From: Ruminococcus sp.
Lineage (GTDB): Bacteria > Bacillota > Clostridia > Oscillospirales > Ruminococcaceae
Reading direction: 5' to 3'
NCBI GenBank assembly: GCA_017516465.1
Contig: JAFXCR010000055.1
Coordinates: 16,205-80,204, forward strand
Length of the DNA stretch: 64,000 nt
Of this stretch, positions 7,996 through 16,522 are shown piece after piece (position 1 is the first letter of the stretch; each line of letters starts with the position of its first letter). Under the pieces are notes generated by a model. It saw nothing but the letters and a program-made list of their open reading frames with translations, was not told the origin of the DNA and made no database searches. The position numbers were made by a program, and so were the translations under genes.

Positions 7996-8679
7996 ATGGT
8001 GCTTGAATTTCTAAGAAATATATTCTTTTTCGCCCTTCATATCGACAATAATGCTGTTTTTCCAAAACCGCTTTCAAAAAAGGAAGAGGAAGCATATTTC
8101 ATTATGGTATCAAGTGGAGACAAGGATGCAAGGAATAAGCTTATTGAACACAATCTGAGACTTGTTGCACATATTGTAAAAAAATATTCCAATAATATTT
8201 CTGATCAGGATGAGCTTATTTCCATAGGAACGGTTGGTCTGATAAAGGCTGTTTCGACTTTCGATTATTCTAAAGGTGCACGATTTGCTACATACGCAAG
8301 TAGATGTATTGAGAATGAAATACTGATGAATTTCAGAGCTGCAAGAAAAAGTTCAGGAGAAGTTCACATGGATGAGCCGGTTGATACAGATAAAGATGGT
8401 AACTCTCTTACACTGATGGATCTTCTTGACGATGGTACTGATATTCACGAACAAGTTGATATGCTTATCCGTTCACGTCAGCTGTATCGTTTTCTTGGAA
8501 AATGTCTCGATAAAAGAGAGATGGAGATTATTATATTTCGCTATGGTCTGTATGGGAACATCCCTCATACACAAAATGAAACAGCAGAAAAACTTGGTAT
8601 ATCACGTTCTTATGTTTCACGACTTGAAAAGAAGGCAATAGAAAAATTACGGAAAATGTATGAATCGACACCTTTCTAA
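7996..8679 (+). CDS. sigK: Sporulation sigma factor, pro-sigma-K type
   Basis: 227 residues, uninterrupted. The first 20 or so residues are hydrophobic (FLRNIFFFALHIDNNAVFP) and precede LSKKEEE, as in pro-sigma-K, whose prosequence anchors it in the membrane until cleaved. Region 2 is clear (NLRLVAHIVKKY, ELISIGTVGLIKAVSTFD, ARFATYASRCIENEILM) and region 4 ends with TAEKLGISRSYVSRLEKKAI. Start at ATG 7996, eight bases after GGAGG. It runs divergently from rpe. Ruminococci are usually described as non-sporing, so an intact copy is notable. Sigma-E is the closest alternative, but the short prosequence favours sigma-K. Confidence 0.85.
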   Translation: MVLEFLRNIFFFALHIDNNAVFPKPLSKKEEEAYFIMVSSGDKDARNKLIEHNLRLVAHIVKKYSNNISDQDELISIGTVGLIKAVSTFDYSKGARFATYASRCIENEILMNFRAARKSSGEVHMDEPVDTDKDGNSLTLMDLLDDGTDIHEQVDMLIRSRQLYRFLGKCLDKREMEIIIFRYGLYGNIPHTQNETAEKLGISRSYVSRLEKKAIEKLRKMYESTPF

Positions 8680-8737
8680 AAGAAATATCGTGAATATACA
8701 CAATAAATCACAATACTGATTGTGCAATTTGTCATGG

Positions 8738-8765
8738 TGACATTATCCTGATAATATGTTATAAT
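8738..8765 (+). promoter_or_regulatory. Promoter of dnaD-dnaC
   Basis: TGACAT (8738-8743), 16 bases, TATAAT (8760-8765), about 34 bases before the dnaD start codon. Confidence 0.5.
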
Positions 8766-8798
8766 AATATTTAAAGTTATTTTCGGGAGGATGTTTAT

Positions 8799-9758
8799 TT
8801 GGAATTTTTGATAAACAGCGGTGTCTGGGGAACGATGTTCGGTGTTCCTCATGTTGTTGCCGATAATTTTCTCAAGCTTGCAACTTCAGATCAGATCAAA
8901 GTTCTTCTTTATATTCTGAGGTATTCGGGAAGAATGATTACTGATGAAGAAATTTCACGCAATACTGGTGTTCCCCTGTCAGATGTTACCGATTCTGTAA
9001 TGTTTTGGCAGCAAGTCAATGTTCTCGGCAGCAAGGATTATCAGAATACTTCTGCACATATTCCGGTGCAATCTGATGTTTCAGATGAGCTGTCACCGGA
9101 TATTAATAAAAATAATACTCCCAGACAGAAGCAAGTACTCAAGCCGTCTGAAATATCTGACATCATAAATTCATCATCTGATATTTCAGAGCTGTTCAAG
9201 ATAGTAGAATTCTTACTCGGAACTCTCAATCATACACAACAGAATTCGCTGATATGGATGTACAATTATCTAGGTCTGAAAAAAGAAGTCATACTTATAC
9301 TGATTCAGTATTGTATTAATATCGACAAAACAAATTCAGGATACATAGAGAAAATTGCCTGCAGCTGGGCAGAAAATGAAATCAATTCGCTTGAATCTGC
9401 ACAGGAAGAAGTACAACGCCTCACTCAGTTCAATGATTTCACTGGAATTATAATGAAAAAATTTGAAATGAACCGCCGTCCTACTACAAAACAGGGTGAA
9501 TTTATTTCCCAGTGGCAGAGTGAAGGGTTCAGTCCTGAGCTTATCGGTTATGCTTATGAAAAAACAATCGAGCAGATCAACAAGCTTTCTTTTGATTATA
9601 TCAATAAAATTCTTCTTAGCTGGAAGCAGAGTGGCTATACTACTGTTAAAAACGTAAGAGATGCAGAACAGGATTATAAAATGAATAAAAAATCTACACG
9701 CAACTCATCTGACAGCTCGGATGTTGATAAATATAAAGTTGTAATCAACAAGTTCTGA
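8799..9758 (+). CDS. dnaD: DnaD-domain replication initiation protein
   Basis: 319 residues starting at TTG, with GGGAGG ten bases upstream. The N-terminal winged-helix half (VPHVVADNFLKLATSDQIKVLL...ITDEEISRNTGV) and two C-terminal DnaD/DnaB2-like helical domains (about 145-205 and 220-285, the second with FSPELIGYAYEKTIEQ and YINKILLSWKQSGY) fit the two-domain clostridial form. DnaD helps load the replicative helicase onto DNA. It sits 14 bases upstream of the helicase loader gene, the standard Firmicute pairing. Confidence 0.88.
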   Translation: MEFLINSGVWGTMFGVPHVVADNFLKLATSDQIKVLLYILRYSGRMITDEEISRNTGVPLSDVTDSVMFWQQVNVLGSKDYQNTSAHIPVQSDVSDELSPDINKNNTPRQKQVLKPSEISDIINSSSDISELFKIVEFLLGTLNHTQQNSLIWMYNYLGLKKEVILILIQYCINIDKTNSGYIEKIACSWAENEINSLESAQEEVQRLTQFNDFTGIIMKKFEMNRRPTTKQGEFISQWQSEGFSPELIGYAYEKTIEQINKLSFDYINKILLSWKQSGYTTVKNVRDAEQDYKMNKKSTRNSSDSSDVDKYKVVINKF

Positions 9759-9772
9759 TTGGAGGATATATA

Positions 9773-10744
9773 ATGGACAGCTCTATTTTTGATAAGGCAC
9801 AGTCTATAATGACAAGCCGGCGTGCAAAAGCGGAAAGCGAAAATGAAATGAGAATTGCAGAGATAAATGCTCGTCTGCCCCAGATTAAGGAAGTAAACGA
9901 GGCTCTTGTAAATACAGGACGTGAGCTTATACGTATTATTTCCGAAAAAAGAAAAGATGTTGATGTATCCTCCAGAATTGAAGAACTCCGGCAGTACAAT
10001 ATTGGTGCACAGGAAATGTCAAAGAAGCTTCTGGAGCAGAACGGCTATCCGTCAGATTATCTTGACATTCAATATCATTGCAGACGCTGCAATGATACCG
10101 GTTATTATGAAGGGCGATTCTGCGATTGTTTTAAAAAGCTCTGCGGAAAGCTCTCTTCCGATGAATTGAATAAAACTACAAATCTTTCACTTTGCAGCTT
10201 TGATACCTTCAGTCTTTCTTATTATAAGGGCGATGACTACTTTACAATGAAGTCTATTCTGGAATATACTATGCAGTATGCAGAAACCTATACTCCTGAT
10301 TCCGGAAGCATTTTTATGTTTGGTCCGACAGGTCTTGGAAAAACACACCTCTCTCTTGCAGCAGCAAACAGAATTCTTGAAAAAGGATACAGCGTGATCT
10401 ATGATTCTGCAATCAACATACTCAGAAAGATTGAAAAAGAACATTTCAGCCGTGAACACAGTTCAGAAATGATAGATCTTGTAATAGGAACGGATCTGCT
10501 TATTCTTGATGATCTTGGAACAGAATATGAAACACAGTTTTATAATGCAACAATATACAATATCATCAATACACGTCTTAACAGCGGAAAATCAACGATA
10601 ATAAGCACTAATCTTGATTTTAGCGGAATCAAGCGTCGTTATGATGAACGTGTAGTTTCACGGATTGTTGCTGCATATACCTGTCTTGAATTTAAAGGCG
10701 ATGATATACGCTTACAGATAAAAACAAAAAACATAATCGGGTAA
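9773..10744 (+). CDS. dnaC: DnaC/DnaI-type helicase loader ATPase
   Basis: 323 residues. The N-terminal part is helical and is followed by a zinc-binding cluster CRRCNDTGYYEGRFCDC, then an AAA+ domain with Walker A GPTGLGKTH, Walker B LLILDDLG, sensor 1 IISTN and arginines in RRYDERVVSRI. This is the clostridial DnaI/DnaC arrangement that loads the replicative helicase. SD GGAGG lies before the ATG. It is the second gene of the dnaD operon; a terminator-like hairpin follows about 100 bases downstream. Confidence 0.92.
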   Translation: MDSSIFDKAQSIMTSRRAKAESENEMRIAEINARLPQIKEVNEALVNTGRELIRIISEKRKDVDVSSRIEELRQYNIGAQEMSKKLLEQNGYPSDYLDIQYHCRRCNDTGYYEGRFCDCFKKLCGKLSSDELNKTTNLSLCSFDTFSLSYYKGDDYFTMKSILEYTMQYAETYTPDSGSIFMFGPTGLGKTHLSLAAANRILEKGYSVIYDSAINILRKIEKEHFSREHSSEMIDLVIGTDLLILDDLGTEYETQFYNATIYNIINTRLNSGKSTIISTNLDFSGIKRRYDERVVSRIVAAYTCLEFKGDDIRLQIKTKNIIG

Positions 10745-10840
10745 GAAAAATTTTCTTCACAATCTCACACCACCATATGTACCGTCCAGCATAAGGTGAT
10801 TCAATTCAATTTTAAATATGTACAAACGCATAATGATCCG

Positions 10841-10877
10841 AAATACTGACTAAGCCTTGCTTTGTCAGTATTTCTTT
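10841..10877 (+). terminator. Hairpin terminator after dnaC
   Basis: A perfect ten-base stem AAATACTGAC/GTCAGTATTT with a 13-base loop, followed by TCTTTTG. The U tract is weak, so termination is moderately supported. Confidence 0.6.
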
Positions 10878-11142
10878 TGATACTGCATTTTTCAAAAAAT
10901 ATTTTATAGCCATAAAATGATAATGATTTCCAAAGTATGCAACTTTATGTGTTATCCATTCAGGTACTCTGAGTTTTAGCAGTTTTCAAAACTTTTCATT
11001 GCTGTTATTACAAGATTACTTCTGTGAGTACAGTTTCTGAAACAGAGTTATCAATGATTGTAACCATTCAAATGATCTTTTATTAAGTGTAACATATCAT
11101 TGACAACTGAACAACAACAGTTTTTAAAAAAATATTTTCCTC

Positions 11143-11170
11143 TTGATTTTTTTACAGAAACTGATATAAT
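11143..11170 (+). promoter_or_regulatory. Promoter of thiT
   Basis: TTGATT (11143-11148), 16 bases, TATAAT (11165-11170); the start codon follows 31 bases later. Confidence 0.7.
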
Positions 11171-11201
11171 ATTTATATCAATCAGTTGGAGATGAGATTT
11201 A

Positions 11202-11798
11202 ATGAAACGATCCGGAATGCTGCCATATATTGAGGGAGCTCTTGTTATTGCTATGTCTGTAATCTTAGGAATGATACGGGTATACAGGCTTCCATGGGGA
11301 GGTGCTGTCACATTGCTGAGTATGCTGCCAATATCGCTGTACAGTATAAAACATGGTGTAAAAAAAGGAATAGAAATTTCTTTTATTTTCGCTTTGTTCC
11401 AGTTTATTCAGGGGATTTCAGACGGTCTTTTTGCATGGGGATTAACTCCGGTCATGCTTATATCGTGCATTTTTATTGACTATATTCTTGCTTATACTGT
11501 AATAGGACTTGCTGGAATTTTCAGAAGCAAAGGGGCTGTTGGATGGATATCAGGCACTGTAATTGCTCTGCTTTTACGATTTATATGTCATTTTATAAGT
11601 GGTGCATTCATTTTCAAGAGCTTAGGAAAACTATGGGACGGATTTTCAACGGATAATACATATCTATATAGTCTTGTATATAATGGTGCATATATGCTTC
11701 CGGAAATTATATTCACCAGCATCGGGGCATTTGCGATTTACCGTATTCCTGTTATTCAGAAGCTTATTGTTGACAAAAAAGCTGATTTATCAAGTTAA
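11202..11798 (+). CDS. thiT: Energy-coupled thiamine transporter S component ThiT
   Basis: 198 residues, six hydrophobic segments. The stretch LLLRFICHFISGAFIF aligns with LLKYFFHFIAGIIFW of lactococcal ThiT, and YSLVYNGAYMLPE with YSLAVNGISG, the segments that build the thiamine-binding pocket. ThiT works with the shared EcfA-EcfA'-EcfT module, which is not in this window. GGAGATG precedes the ATG. It stands alone between two terminators with its own promoter. No TPP riboswitch is seen upstream, unusual for thiamine uptake genes. Confidence 0.85.
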   Translation: MKRSGMLPYIEGALVIAMSVILGMIRVYRLPWGGAVTLLSMLPISLYSIKHGVKKGIEISFIFALFQFIQGISDGLFAWGLTPVMLISCIFIDYILAYTVIGLAGIFRSKGAVGWISGTVIALLLRFICHFISGAFIFKSLGKLWDGFSTDNTYLYSLVYNGAYMLPEIIFTSIGAFAIYRIPVIQKLIVDKKADLSS

Positions 11799-11813
11799 TA
11801 TCATATATAAATT

Positions 11814-11855
11814 CTCCCTAAGACAGCTCTGTTATCTTAGGGAGAGTACTTTTTT
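11814..11855 (+). terminator. Rho-independent terminator after thiT
   Basis: A perfect ten-base stem CTCCCTAAGA/TCTTAGGGAG with an 11-base loop, followed by AGTAC and a run of six to seven T. Confidence 0.9.
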
Positions 11856-11874
11856 AAATGCAGATTGCCTATGC

Positions 11875-11904
11875 TTGACAATATCTGTCTAAATGTGCTA
11901 TAAT
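11875..11904 (+). promoter_or_regulatory. Promoter of the PBP lipoprotein gene
   Basis: TTGACA (11875-11880), 18 bases, TATAAT (11899-11904) with a TG two bases upstream of the -10. Start codon 30 bases downstream. Confidence 0.85.
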
Positions 11905-11933
11905 TAGAAAAATTTCCGAAAGGGTGATAAAAT

Positions 11934-13418
11934 TTGACATACAGTCTCAGAAAAGCAGCTGCTCTGATTTTTGCAGATACTATACTCTTGACGGCGGTTG
12001 CATGCAGTTCCACCGTTGAAAAGCGAACAGGTGAAGATTCTTCAGCATCGTCAACTGAATCCTTAACTTCTCCGGCTTCAGAAACTGCTTCTCTGACATC
12101 TGCAGTTCCTTCCGAAGTAGCAACAGATAAGACAACAGAAACGACCGCTGAAAATGCTTCTTCCGATAAAGAAAAAGCCTCTGTTAAGGGAAATATCTAC
12201 GATACAGAAGGACGTCTGCTTATCTCGGATTCTGACGGAAAAAGAGTTTATGCAGACGAATATGCCATTTCGTTTGCTAACATCGCTACAGAAATGTCCG
12301 CCGGATATGACAAGGCTTTTGAAGATATTCTGCTCACTTCTGACGCTTCCGGACAGCAGGGAGATTCAATCACTATCACGCTCGACGCCGACGTTCAGAA
12401 TGCCGTTTACAGCTATATGCAGGCAAATAATATCAAGGGCGCCTGTGTCGCTATGAGAACTGACGGCTCAATTCTTGCACAGGTTTCCTACCCATCATAC
12501 GACCCACGAACTGTATCTTCCACCGACTACGATGAGGAACTTGCATGGGGAGAGTTCGGAAACAAAGCTTTTCAGAACTACGAACCCGGTTCATGTTTCA
12601 AGATCATGTCTGAGGTCATCTCCGACAAGCACGGAGTTCACTCCTTGACCGACGAAGGCGAGTGGGAATTCGATGGGACTTCTATTGTCAACTGGGACCA
12701 TGATACTAATTTCTCCTACCCTATGGAACGTTCTCTTTCATCAGCTTTCATAAATTCCAGCAATATTTACTTCGCAAAGGCTTTTGACCAGATAGGAGCT
12801 GACGCTGTTCTTTCCGACCTCGATTCTATCTTCCATTTCGTAACAGATATAGAATGTGACTTCGGTGCACTTGAAAACAACATCGAGATATATTGTCAGG
12901 ACGACCTCCGCAGAACGGCATTCGGACAGTCTTATGTTCTCACTTCTCCGCTGTATCTTGCGGCTCTCGGACGTGAGGCAGTTTTCGGACATATGGTAAG
13001 ACCTTTTGTTCTTCAGAATACCGTTGCAACCGGAGATCCTTTAAAACAGCTCGGCAATGCTCCTAAGGGAAACGATGTTATCGCTTCGATTCCTAAGGAG
13101 TGCAGGCAGAATCTTCTTGACGGAATGCAGGTTATAGGAAGCAATCTGGGTGTTTACGTTCCGGAGAGTTATACGCTCTACGCAAAGACGGGAACGGCTG
13201 AGACATGGCTCGGTGATTTCCTCTATATTACTGGATGTGTGAAGAATAACAGCGATGACGGTGCTGGTACATACTTCGGAAATTATGAGAACTACGGAGA
13301 AAACGGCTCTTATATCATCGTGATGATGGTGCAGAATCCCGGCGAACACGGATATAAATTCGCAAGCGAATCTGCTCCGCTCTATCAGGGATTAATCAAT
13401 ACAATTGTAGGTTCATAA
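11934..13418 (+). CDS. Lipoprotein class B penicillin-binding protein (transpeptidase)
   Basis: 494 residues from a TTG preceded by AAAGGGTG. A lipobox (LLTAVACS, Cys at about 24) ends the signal peptide, then comes a 60-residue Ser/Thr/Ala linker. GNIYDTEGRLL recalls the RGxIxDRNG start of class B PBPs. The transpeptidase triad is present: SCFK (Ser220, Lys223), SSN (275-277) and KTG (418-420). It cross-links peptidoglycan or binds beta-lactams. It is shorter than FtsI or PBP2 and lacks a usual N-terminal dimerisation domain; lipid anchoring instead of a membrane helix is uncommon. A terminator separates it from the ExbB-like gene, so the functional link to those genes is inference. Confidence 0.85.
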   Translation: MTYSLRKAAALIFADTILLTAVACSSTVEKRTGEDSSASSTESLTSPASETASLTSAVPSEVATDKTTETTAENASSDKEKASVKGNIYDTEGRLLISDSDGKRVYADEYAISFANIATEMSAGYDKAFEDILLTSDASGQQGDSITITLDADVQNAVYSYMQANNIKGACVAMRTDGSILAQVSYPSYDPRTVSSTDYDEELAWGEFGNKAFQNYEPGSCFKIMSEVISDKHGVHSLTDEGEWEFDGTSIVNWDHDTNFSYPMERSLSSAFINSSNIYFAKAFDQIGADAVLSDLDSIFHFVTDIECDFGALENNIEIYCQDDLRRTAFGQSYVLTSPLYLAALGREAVFGHMVRPFVLQNTVATGDPLKQLGNAPKGNDVIASIPKECRQNLLDGMQVIGSNLGVYVPESYTLYAKTGTAETWLGDFLYITGCVKNNSDDGAGTYFGNYENYGENGSYIIVMMVQNPGEHGYKFASESAPLYQGLINTIVGS

Positions 13419-13425
13419 AATTATC

Positions 13426-13448
13426 GGGCGGATTATTCCGCCCTTTTT
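13426..13448 (+). terminator. Rho-independent terminator after the PBP gene
   Basis: GGGCGG/CCGCCC stem with a six-base loop, then TTTTT. Confidence 0.8.
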
Positions 13449-13489
13449 GTCGTAATTTCTGCAAATATTTAAAAAAATTCAAAAAGCTA

Positions 13490-13518
13490 TTGCATTTTTA
13501 TAGTGAATATGCTATAAT
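13490..13518 (+). promoter_or_regulatory. Promoter of the ExbB/ExbD-like operon
   Basis: TTGCAT (13490-13495), 17 bases, TATAAT (13513-13518), just before the SD of the next gene. Confidence 0.7.
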
Positions 13519-13539
13519 AATTTATAAGGAGGAATGCTG

Positions 13540-14226
13540 GTGAAAAATATATTTTCGGTTATCTTCATGAACTTCTGGGGATACGACCTTATCATTTTTA
13601 TAGCTGCCGTTATGACAGCTGCTATTTACCTCTCCCTAAAAAAATCAGCGGACAGCCTTTATAACAAGCTTCATCTGACAGTATTCGTTCCGGACGGTAA
13701 CTTTTCGAGAATTGAGGCTGATAACGATATATCAGGTTTACGTGAATCTGATGTGGCTTCTATGAGAAATAATATGGGAAAGCTTTACCCTGTTTTCGTA
13801 AATCTTACCGGAATTTTCCCACTGCTCGGTATTCTCGGAACTGTTATCTCTCTTCTTGGGCTTGTTTCCGATACAACCGATATAACTGCTAACTTCTATG
13901 GAGCTCTTACGTCAACCTTCTGGGGACTTGTATTCGCTATTATCTTCAAGTTCCTTGACGGAATCATAAGTGCACGAATAGAAGATAATGAAAAGAATGT
14001 GGCACTCTACCTCGACAGGAATATGTCGTCAGACCAGAATGTCCTGAGACACAACAGAATTTCAGCAGAAGCTTCACTCAGACAGGCAGAAAAAATTTAC
14101 AATTCCCACAACATAAAATACAGCCAGTCTGACGAAATCTACTCTGACGCTCGCATTTCTCAAGAGGATAAAGTTTCCTCCGATTCAGATCAGGAAGTAA
14201 TGAAAATCCTTAACTCTATCAACTGA
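13540..14226 (+). CDS. ExbB/TolQ/MotA-family proton channel subunit
   Basis: 228 residues with three membrane segments (about 12-30, 85-110 and 122-145), the ExbB/TolQ topology. LLGILGTVISLLGL matches the family motif GLLGTVxGM, and GALTSTFWGLVFAI matches ALxTTAxGLxVAI, both lining the ion path. In diderm bacteria such proteins form a pentameric stator that turns proton flow into mechanical work on the envelope. The C-terminal 70 residues are polar. Start taken as GTG 13540, seven bases after AAGGAGG; an ATG at 13534 is too close to the SD. The next gene, two bases downstream, is the ExbD-like partner. Confidence 0.82.
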   Translation: MKNIFSVIFMNFWGYDLIIFIAAVMTAAIYLSLKKSADSLYNKLHLTVFVPDGNFSRIEADNDISGLRESDVASMRNNMGKLYPVFVNLTGIFPLLGILGTVISLLGLVSDTTDITANFYGALTSTFWGLVFAIIFKFLDGIISARIEDNEKNVALYLDRNMSSDQNVLRHNRISAEASLRQAEKIYNSHNIKYSQSDEIYSDARISQEDKVSSDSDQEVMKILNSIN

Positions 14227-14227
14227 T

Positions 14228-14821
14228 ATGAACGGATTTCGCAAGAATAAGGGAATTGTAATAGAGCTTACTGCTCTCCTTGATGTCATAATGATTATGC
14301 TCTTCTGGATTATGATGAACGTTCAGGACAGCAGTAAATCAGCTGCCTCTGAAGCCGAAAAAAAAGCTCTTGAAGCTGAACAGCGGCTTAATACTATTCA
14401 GGAAGAGCTTGATATCAGAAGTGCTCAGCTTGAACGTTTTAAAAGTATTCTTGAAAATATCGACAAAAACGCTGCAGATAATCAGCAGGCTCTGTTTGGT
14501 TACGAAAGCGGTATGCTTGTAACTCTTGATATACGATATGATACGACAGGCAGACTTATAATTTATAATTCGGACAAAAAACTTGGAGAAGCTGAGATTT
14601 TCTCCGAAACTGAAATTACTGCCTGTATAATAAACGCTCTTAATAAAGCTGGTCTCGATAAACAGGATGTCGTACTCTGTGCACTCATCTACGACGGAAC
14701 ATCGGCTCTTTACAAAGATTTCAAAACTGTGAACCGAGCCGTTGACAGTGTAAGAGATGTATACTCCAGCTTCTACTGTGCTTACATAAATACAGCAAGA
14801 ATAAATCAGAACGAATCTTAA
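14228..14821 (+). CDS. ExbD/TolR-like protein with conserved membrane Asp
   Basis: 197 residues: a short basic N-terminus, one membrane helix (about 10-32), a coiled-coil-like segment rich in Glu/Ala (45-85), and a C-terminal alpha/beta domain. IELTALLDVIMIMLFWIMM aligns with the ExbD signature NVTPFIDVMLVLLIIFM, so Asp19 matches the essential proton-carrying Asp. One base separates it from the ExbB-like stop and no strong SD is seen, suggesting coupled translation. The domain order (helix, coiled coil, ExbD-type fold) suggests a stator rod acting outside the membrane. Confidence 0.75.
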   Translation: MNGFRKNKGIVIELTALLDVIMIMLFWIMMNVQDSSKSAASEAEKKALEAEQRLNTIQEELDIRSAQLERFKSILENIDKNAADNQQALFGYESGMLVTLDIRYDTTGRLIIYNSDKKLGEAEIFSETEITACIINALNKAGLDKQDVVLCALIYDGTSALYKDFKTVNRAVDSVRDVYSSFYCAYINTARINQNES

Positions 14822-14844
14822 TCCACAACGAAAGGATGGTAATT

Positions 14845-15357
14845 ATGGCAAAATCAAAACCTCACAAGCACTCTGGAAAAAAACATCACAAGCATCATCA
14901 CGAAAATGAAAAAGTTGTTGTAAAGAGAAAAAGCGGCTGCTTTATCGCACTCCTGATTCTGATTGCAATTATCGCCCTTTTGATATGGCTTATGAGTCAT
15001 TTTAATATCGGCTTTTTCGGTAAAGACGGCGGCGGTGACAGTTCCGGTTCATCAGGAACTTCCGGAAATGTGGATACCTCTCAGATTACAACCGTTGACA
15101 AAAATACTGATTTATCCGACGAATTGACTGAAAAAATTTTCGATATCACTGTCACCGGAAATCAGTACTTCTACGATAACGGAAAAACAGAAATCGCTGA
15201 CTTTATCGATGATATTCTCAACACAAAGGGTATAGTGAGCGTCCGCATTACCGATAATAACGCTTATGTTGAATATATGGAGGAGCTTATAAGCGAGCTT
15301 GAAAAAAATAATATTCCATATGCTGAGCTTTCTTACAATAACGATAATAATACATAA
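14845..15357 (+). CDS. Small membrane protein with His-rich N-terminus and ExbD-like outer domain
   Basis: 170 residues. The N-terminus is full of Lys and His (HKHSGKKHHKHHHE), perhaps metal-binding; a membrane segment follows at about 33-55 (CFIALLILIAIIALLIWLM), then a Gly/Ser linker and an outer domain of about 75 residues. That domain (FDITVTGNQYFYDNGKTEI...VRITDNNAYVEYMEELISEL) has the strand-helix pattern of ExbD/TolR periplasmic domains, but its membrane helix lacks the proton-carrying Asp. Start at 14845 after AAAGGA; an ATG at 14836 overlaps the SD. Third gene of the ExbB-ExbD cluster; function unknown. Confidence 0.65.
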   Translation: MAKSKPHKHSGKKHHKHHHENEKVVVKRKSGCFIALLILIAIIALLIWLMSHFNIGFFGKDGGGDSSGSSGTSGNVDTSQITTVDKNTDLSDELTEKIFDITVTGNQYFYDNGKTEIADFIDDILNTKGIVSVRITDNNAYVEYMEELISELEKNNIPYAELSYNNDNNT

Positions 15358-15388
15358 GTATATATCGGGACTCCTTTCAGTCTGAACT

Positions 15389-15436
15389 GAGCCTGTCTGA
15401 TATCTCCTGCATTTATCGGGGATAGCGGACAGGCTC
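15389..15436 (+). promoter_or_regulatory. Stem-loop in the aroB leader
   Basis: GAGCCTGTC pairs with GACAGGCTC over a 30-base loop that itself contains pairable GATATC and GGGATAG segments. No U run follows, so it is not a plain terminator. It lies about 40 bases before aroB and could be a leader control element or processing site. Confidence 0.4.
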
Positions 15437-15477
15437 TTAAGAACAATATTTATCAGAAACATTTCTACGGAGGAACT

Positions 15478-16521
15478 ATGAAAACAATCCATGTAAACAC
15501 AAGCCATCCATACAACGTACTCATCGAAAGAAACAGTCTTGAAAGTTGCGGCGGATACATCAGAAGCATTACACAAGCGTCCAGAGCTGCTATAATTACA
15601 GATGATATCGTATGCAGATTATACGCTCAGACTGTTGTTGACTCACTTTCAGCCAGCGGATTTGATTGTTGTATATTCACCTTCCCTCACGGTGAACAGT
15701 CAAAAAATCTTACTGTATTCGGTCAGATACTTGACTTTCTCTGTGAAAACAATATTACACGAAGCGATATTATAATAGCACTTGGCGGAGGAGTTGTCGG
15801 TGATATTACTGGATTTTCAGCGGCTTCCTACCTAAGGGGTGTTGATTTCGTACAGATTCCAACGACCCTTCTTGCTCAGATTGACTCGTCTGTCGGAGGA
15901 AAAACAGCTATTGACATAAAGGGCGGAAAAAATCTTGTAGGAGCCTTCAAGCAGCCTGCTATGGTAATCTGCGACAGCAACACACTCATAACTCTCTCTC
16001 CGGAAATACTCTCTGACGGTATGGCAGAAGCTGTGAAATACGGCATGATCCGTGACGAAAAACTCTTTGAGCTTATCGAAAACCACAATCTTGATACTAT
16101 CCATGAAGTCATGGATGAAATGATATACACCTGCATAGACATTAAGCGTGACGTTGTTGAACACGATGAATTCGACAGGGGCGAGCGTATGATTCTGAAC
16201 TTTGGTCATACTCTTGGCCATGCCATAGAGGGCTGGTATAAATATACTGATTTCACTCATGGTATGGGCGTTGCCGCTGGTATGTGCCTTATAACGGACA
16301 AGCTGTGCGATTCTGAAATATCCGGCAGACTTAAGGCTTGTCTCAAGAATTACAGTCTCCCGACAGGTACGGATATCCCCATGAGCGAACTGCTTCCGTT
16401 TTGCTCAAAAGACAAAAAGCGTGAATCAGACAGTCTTAGCTACATCGTGTGCAGAACTATCGGCAAGGCTGAGATAGTCAGAGTTACTGTGGAAGAATTC
16501 AATAAGTTTATGGAGGACTGA
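15478..16521 (+). CDS. aroB: 3-dehydroquinate synthase
   Basis: 347 residues. AroB converts DAHP to 3-dehydroquinate with NAD and zinc, the second step of the shikimate pathway. Motifs: GGGVVGDITGFSAASYLRG, PTTLLAQIDSSVGGKTAID, the zinc ligands in EAVKYGMI, and NFGHTLGHAIE...HGMGVAAGM. SD GGAGG precedes the ATG. First gene of aroB-aroA-aroC-DUF4364, with spacings of one base, a 20-base overlap and nine bases. Confidence 0.96.
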   Translation: MKTIHVNTSHPYNVLIERNSLESCGGYIRSITQASRAAIITDDIVCRLYAQTVVDSLSASGFDCCIFTFPHGEQSKNLTVFGQILDFLCENNITRSDIIIALGGGVVGDITGFSAASYLRGVDFVQIPTTLLAQIDSSVGGKTAIDIKGGKNLVGAFKQPAMVICDSNTLITLSPEILSDGMAEAVKYGMIRDEKLFELIENHNLDTIHEVMDEMIYTCIDIKRDVVEHDEFDRGERMILNFGHTLGHAIEGWYKYTDFTHGMGVAAGMCLITDKLCDSEISGRLKACLKNYSLPTGTDIPMSELLPFCSKDKKRESDSLSYIVCRTIGKAEIVRVTVEEFNKFMED

Positions 16522-16522
16522 A

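Larger units (their letters stand above)
10745..11201. other. Intergenic region between dnaC and thiT
   Basis: 457 bases without a supported gene. It holds the hairpin at 10841-10873 and the thiT promoter at 11143-11170. The stretch 10765-10805 has CACC and GGTG arms that could pair and resembles a remnant of a mobile element, but I cannot identify it. No thiamine (TPP) riboswitch motif (CUGAGA with its partner) is visible. Confidence 0.6.

Noticed and set aside
10765-10805. Group II intron or IS tail
   Set aside because: The CACC...GGTG stretch recalls mobile-element ends, but nothing else in the 457 bases supports it.
10745-11201. Thiamine riboswitch before thiT
   Set aside because: No CUGAGA motif or its pairing partner; only a terminator-like hairpin and a sigma-A promoter are present.
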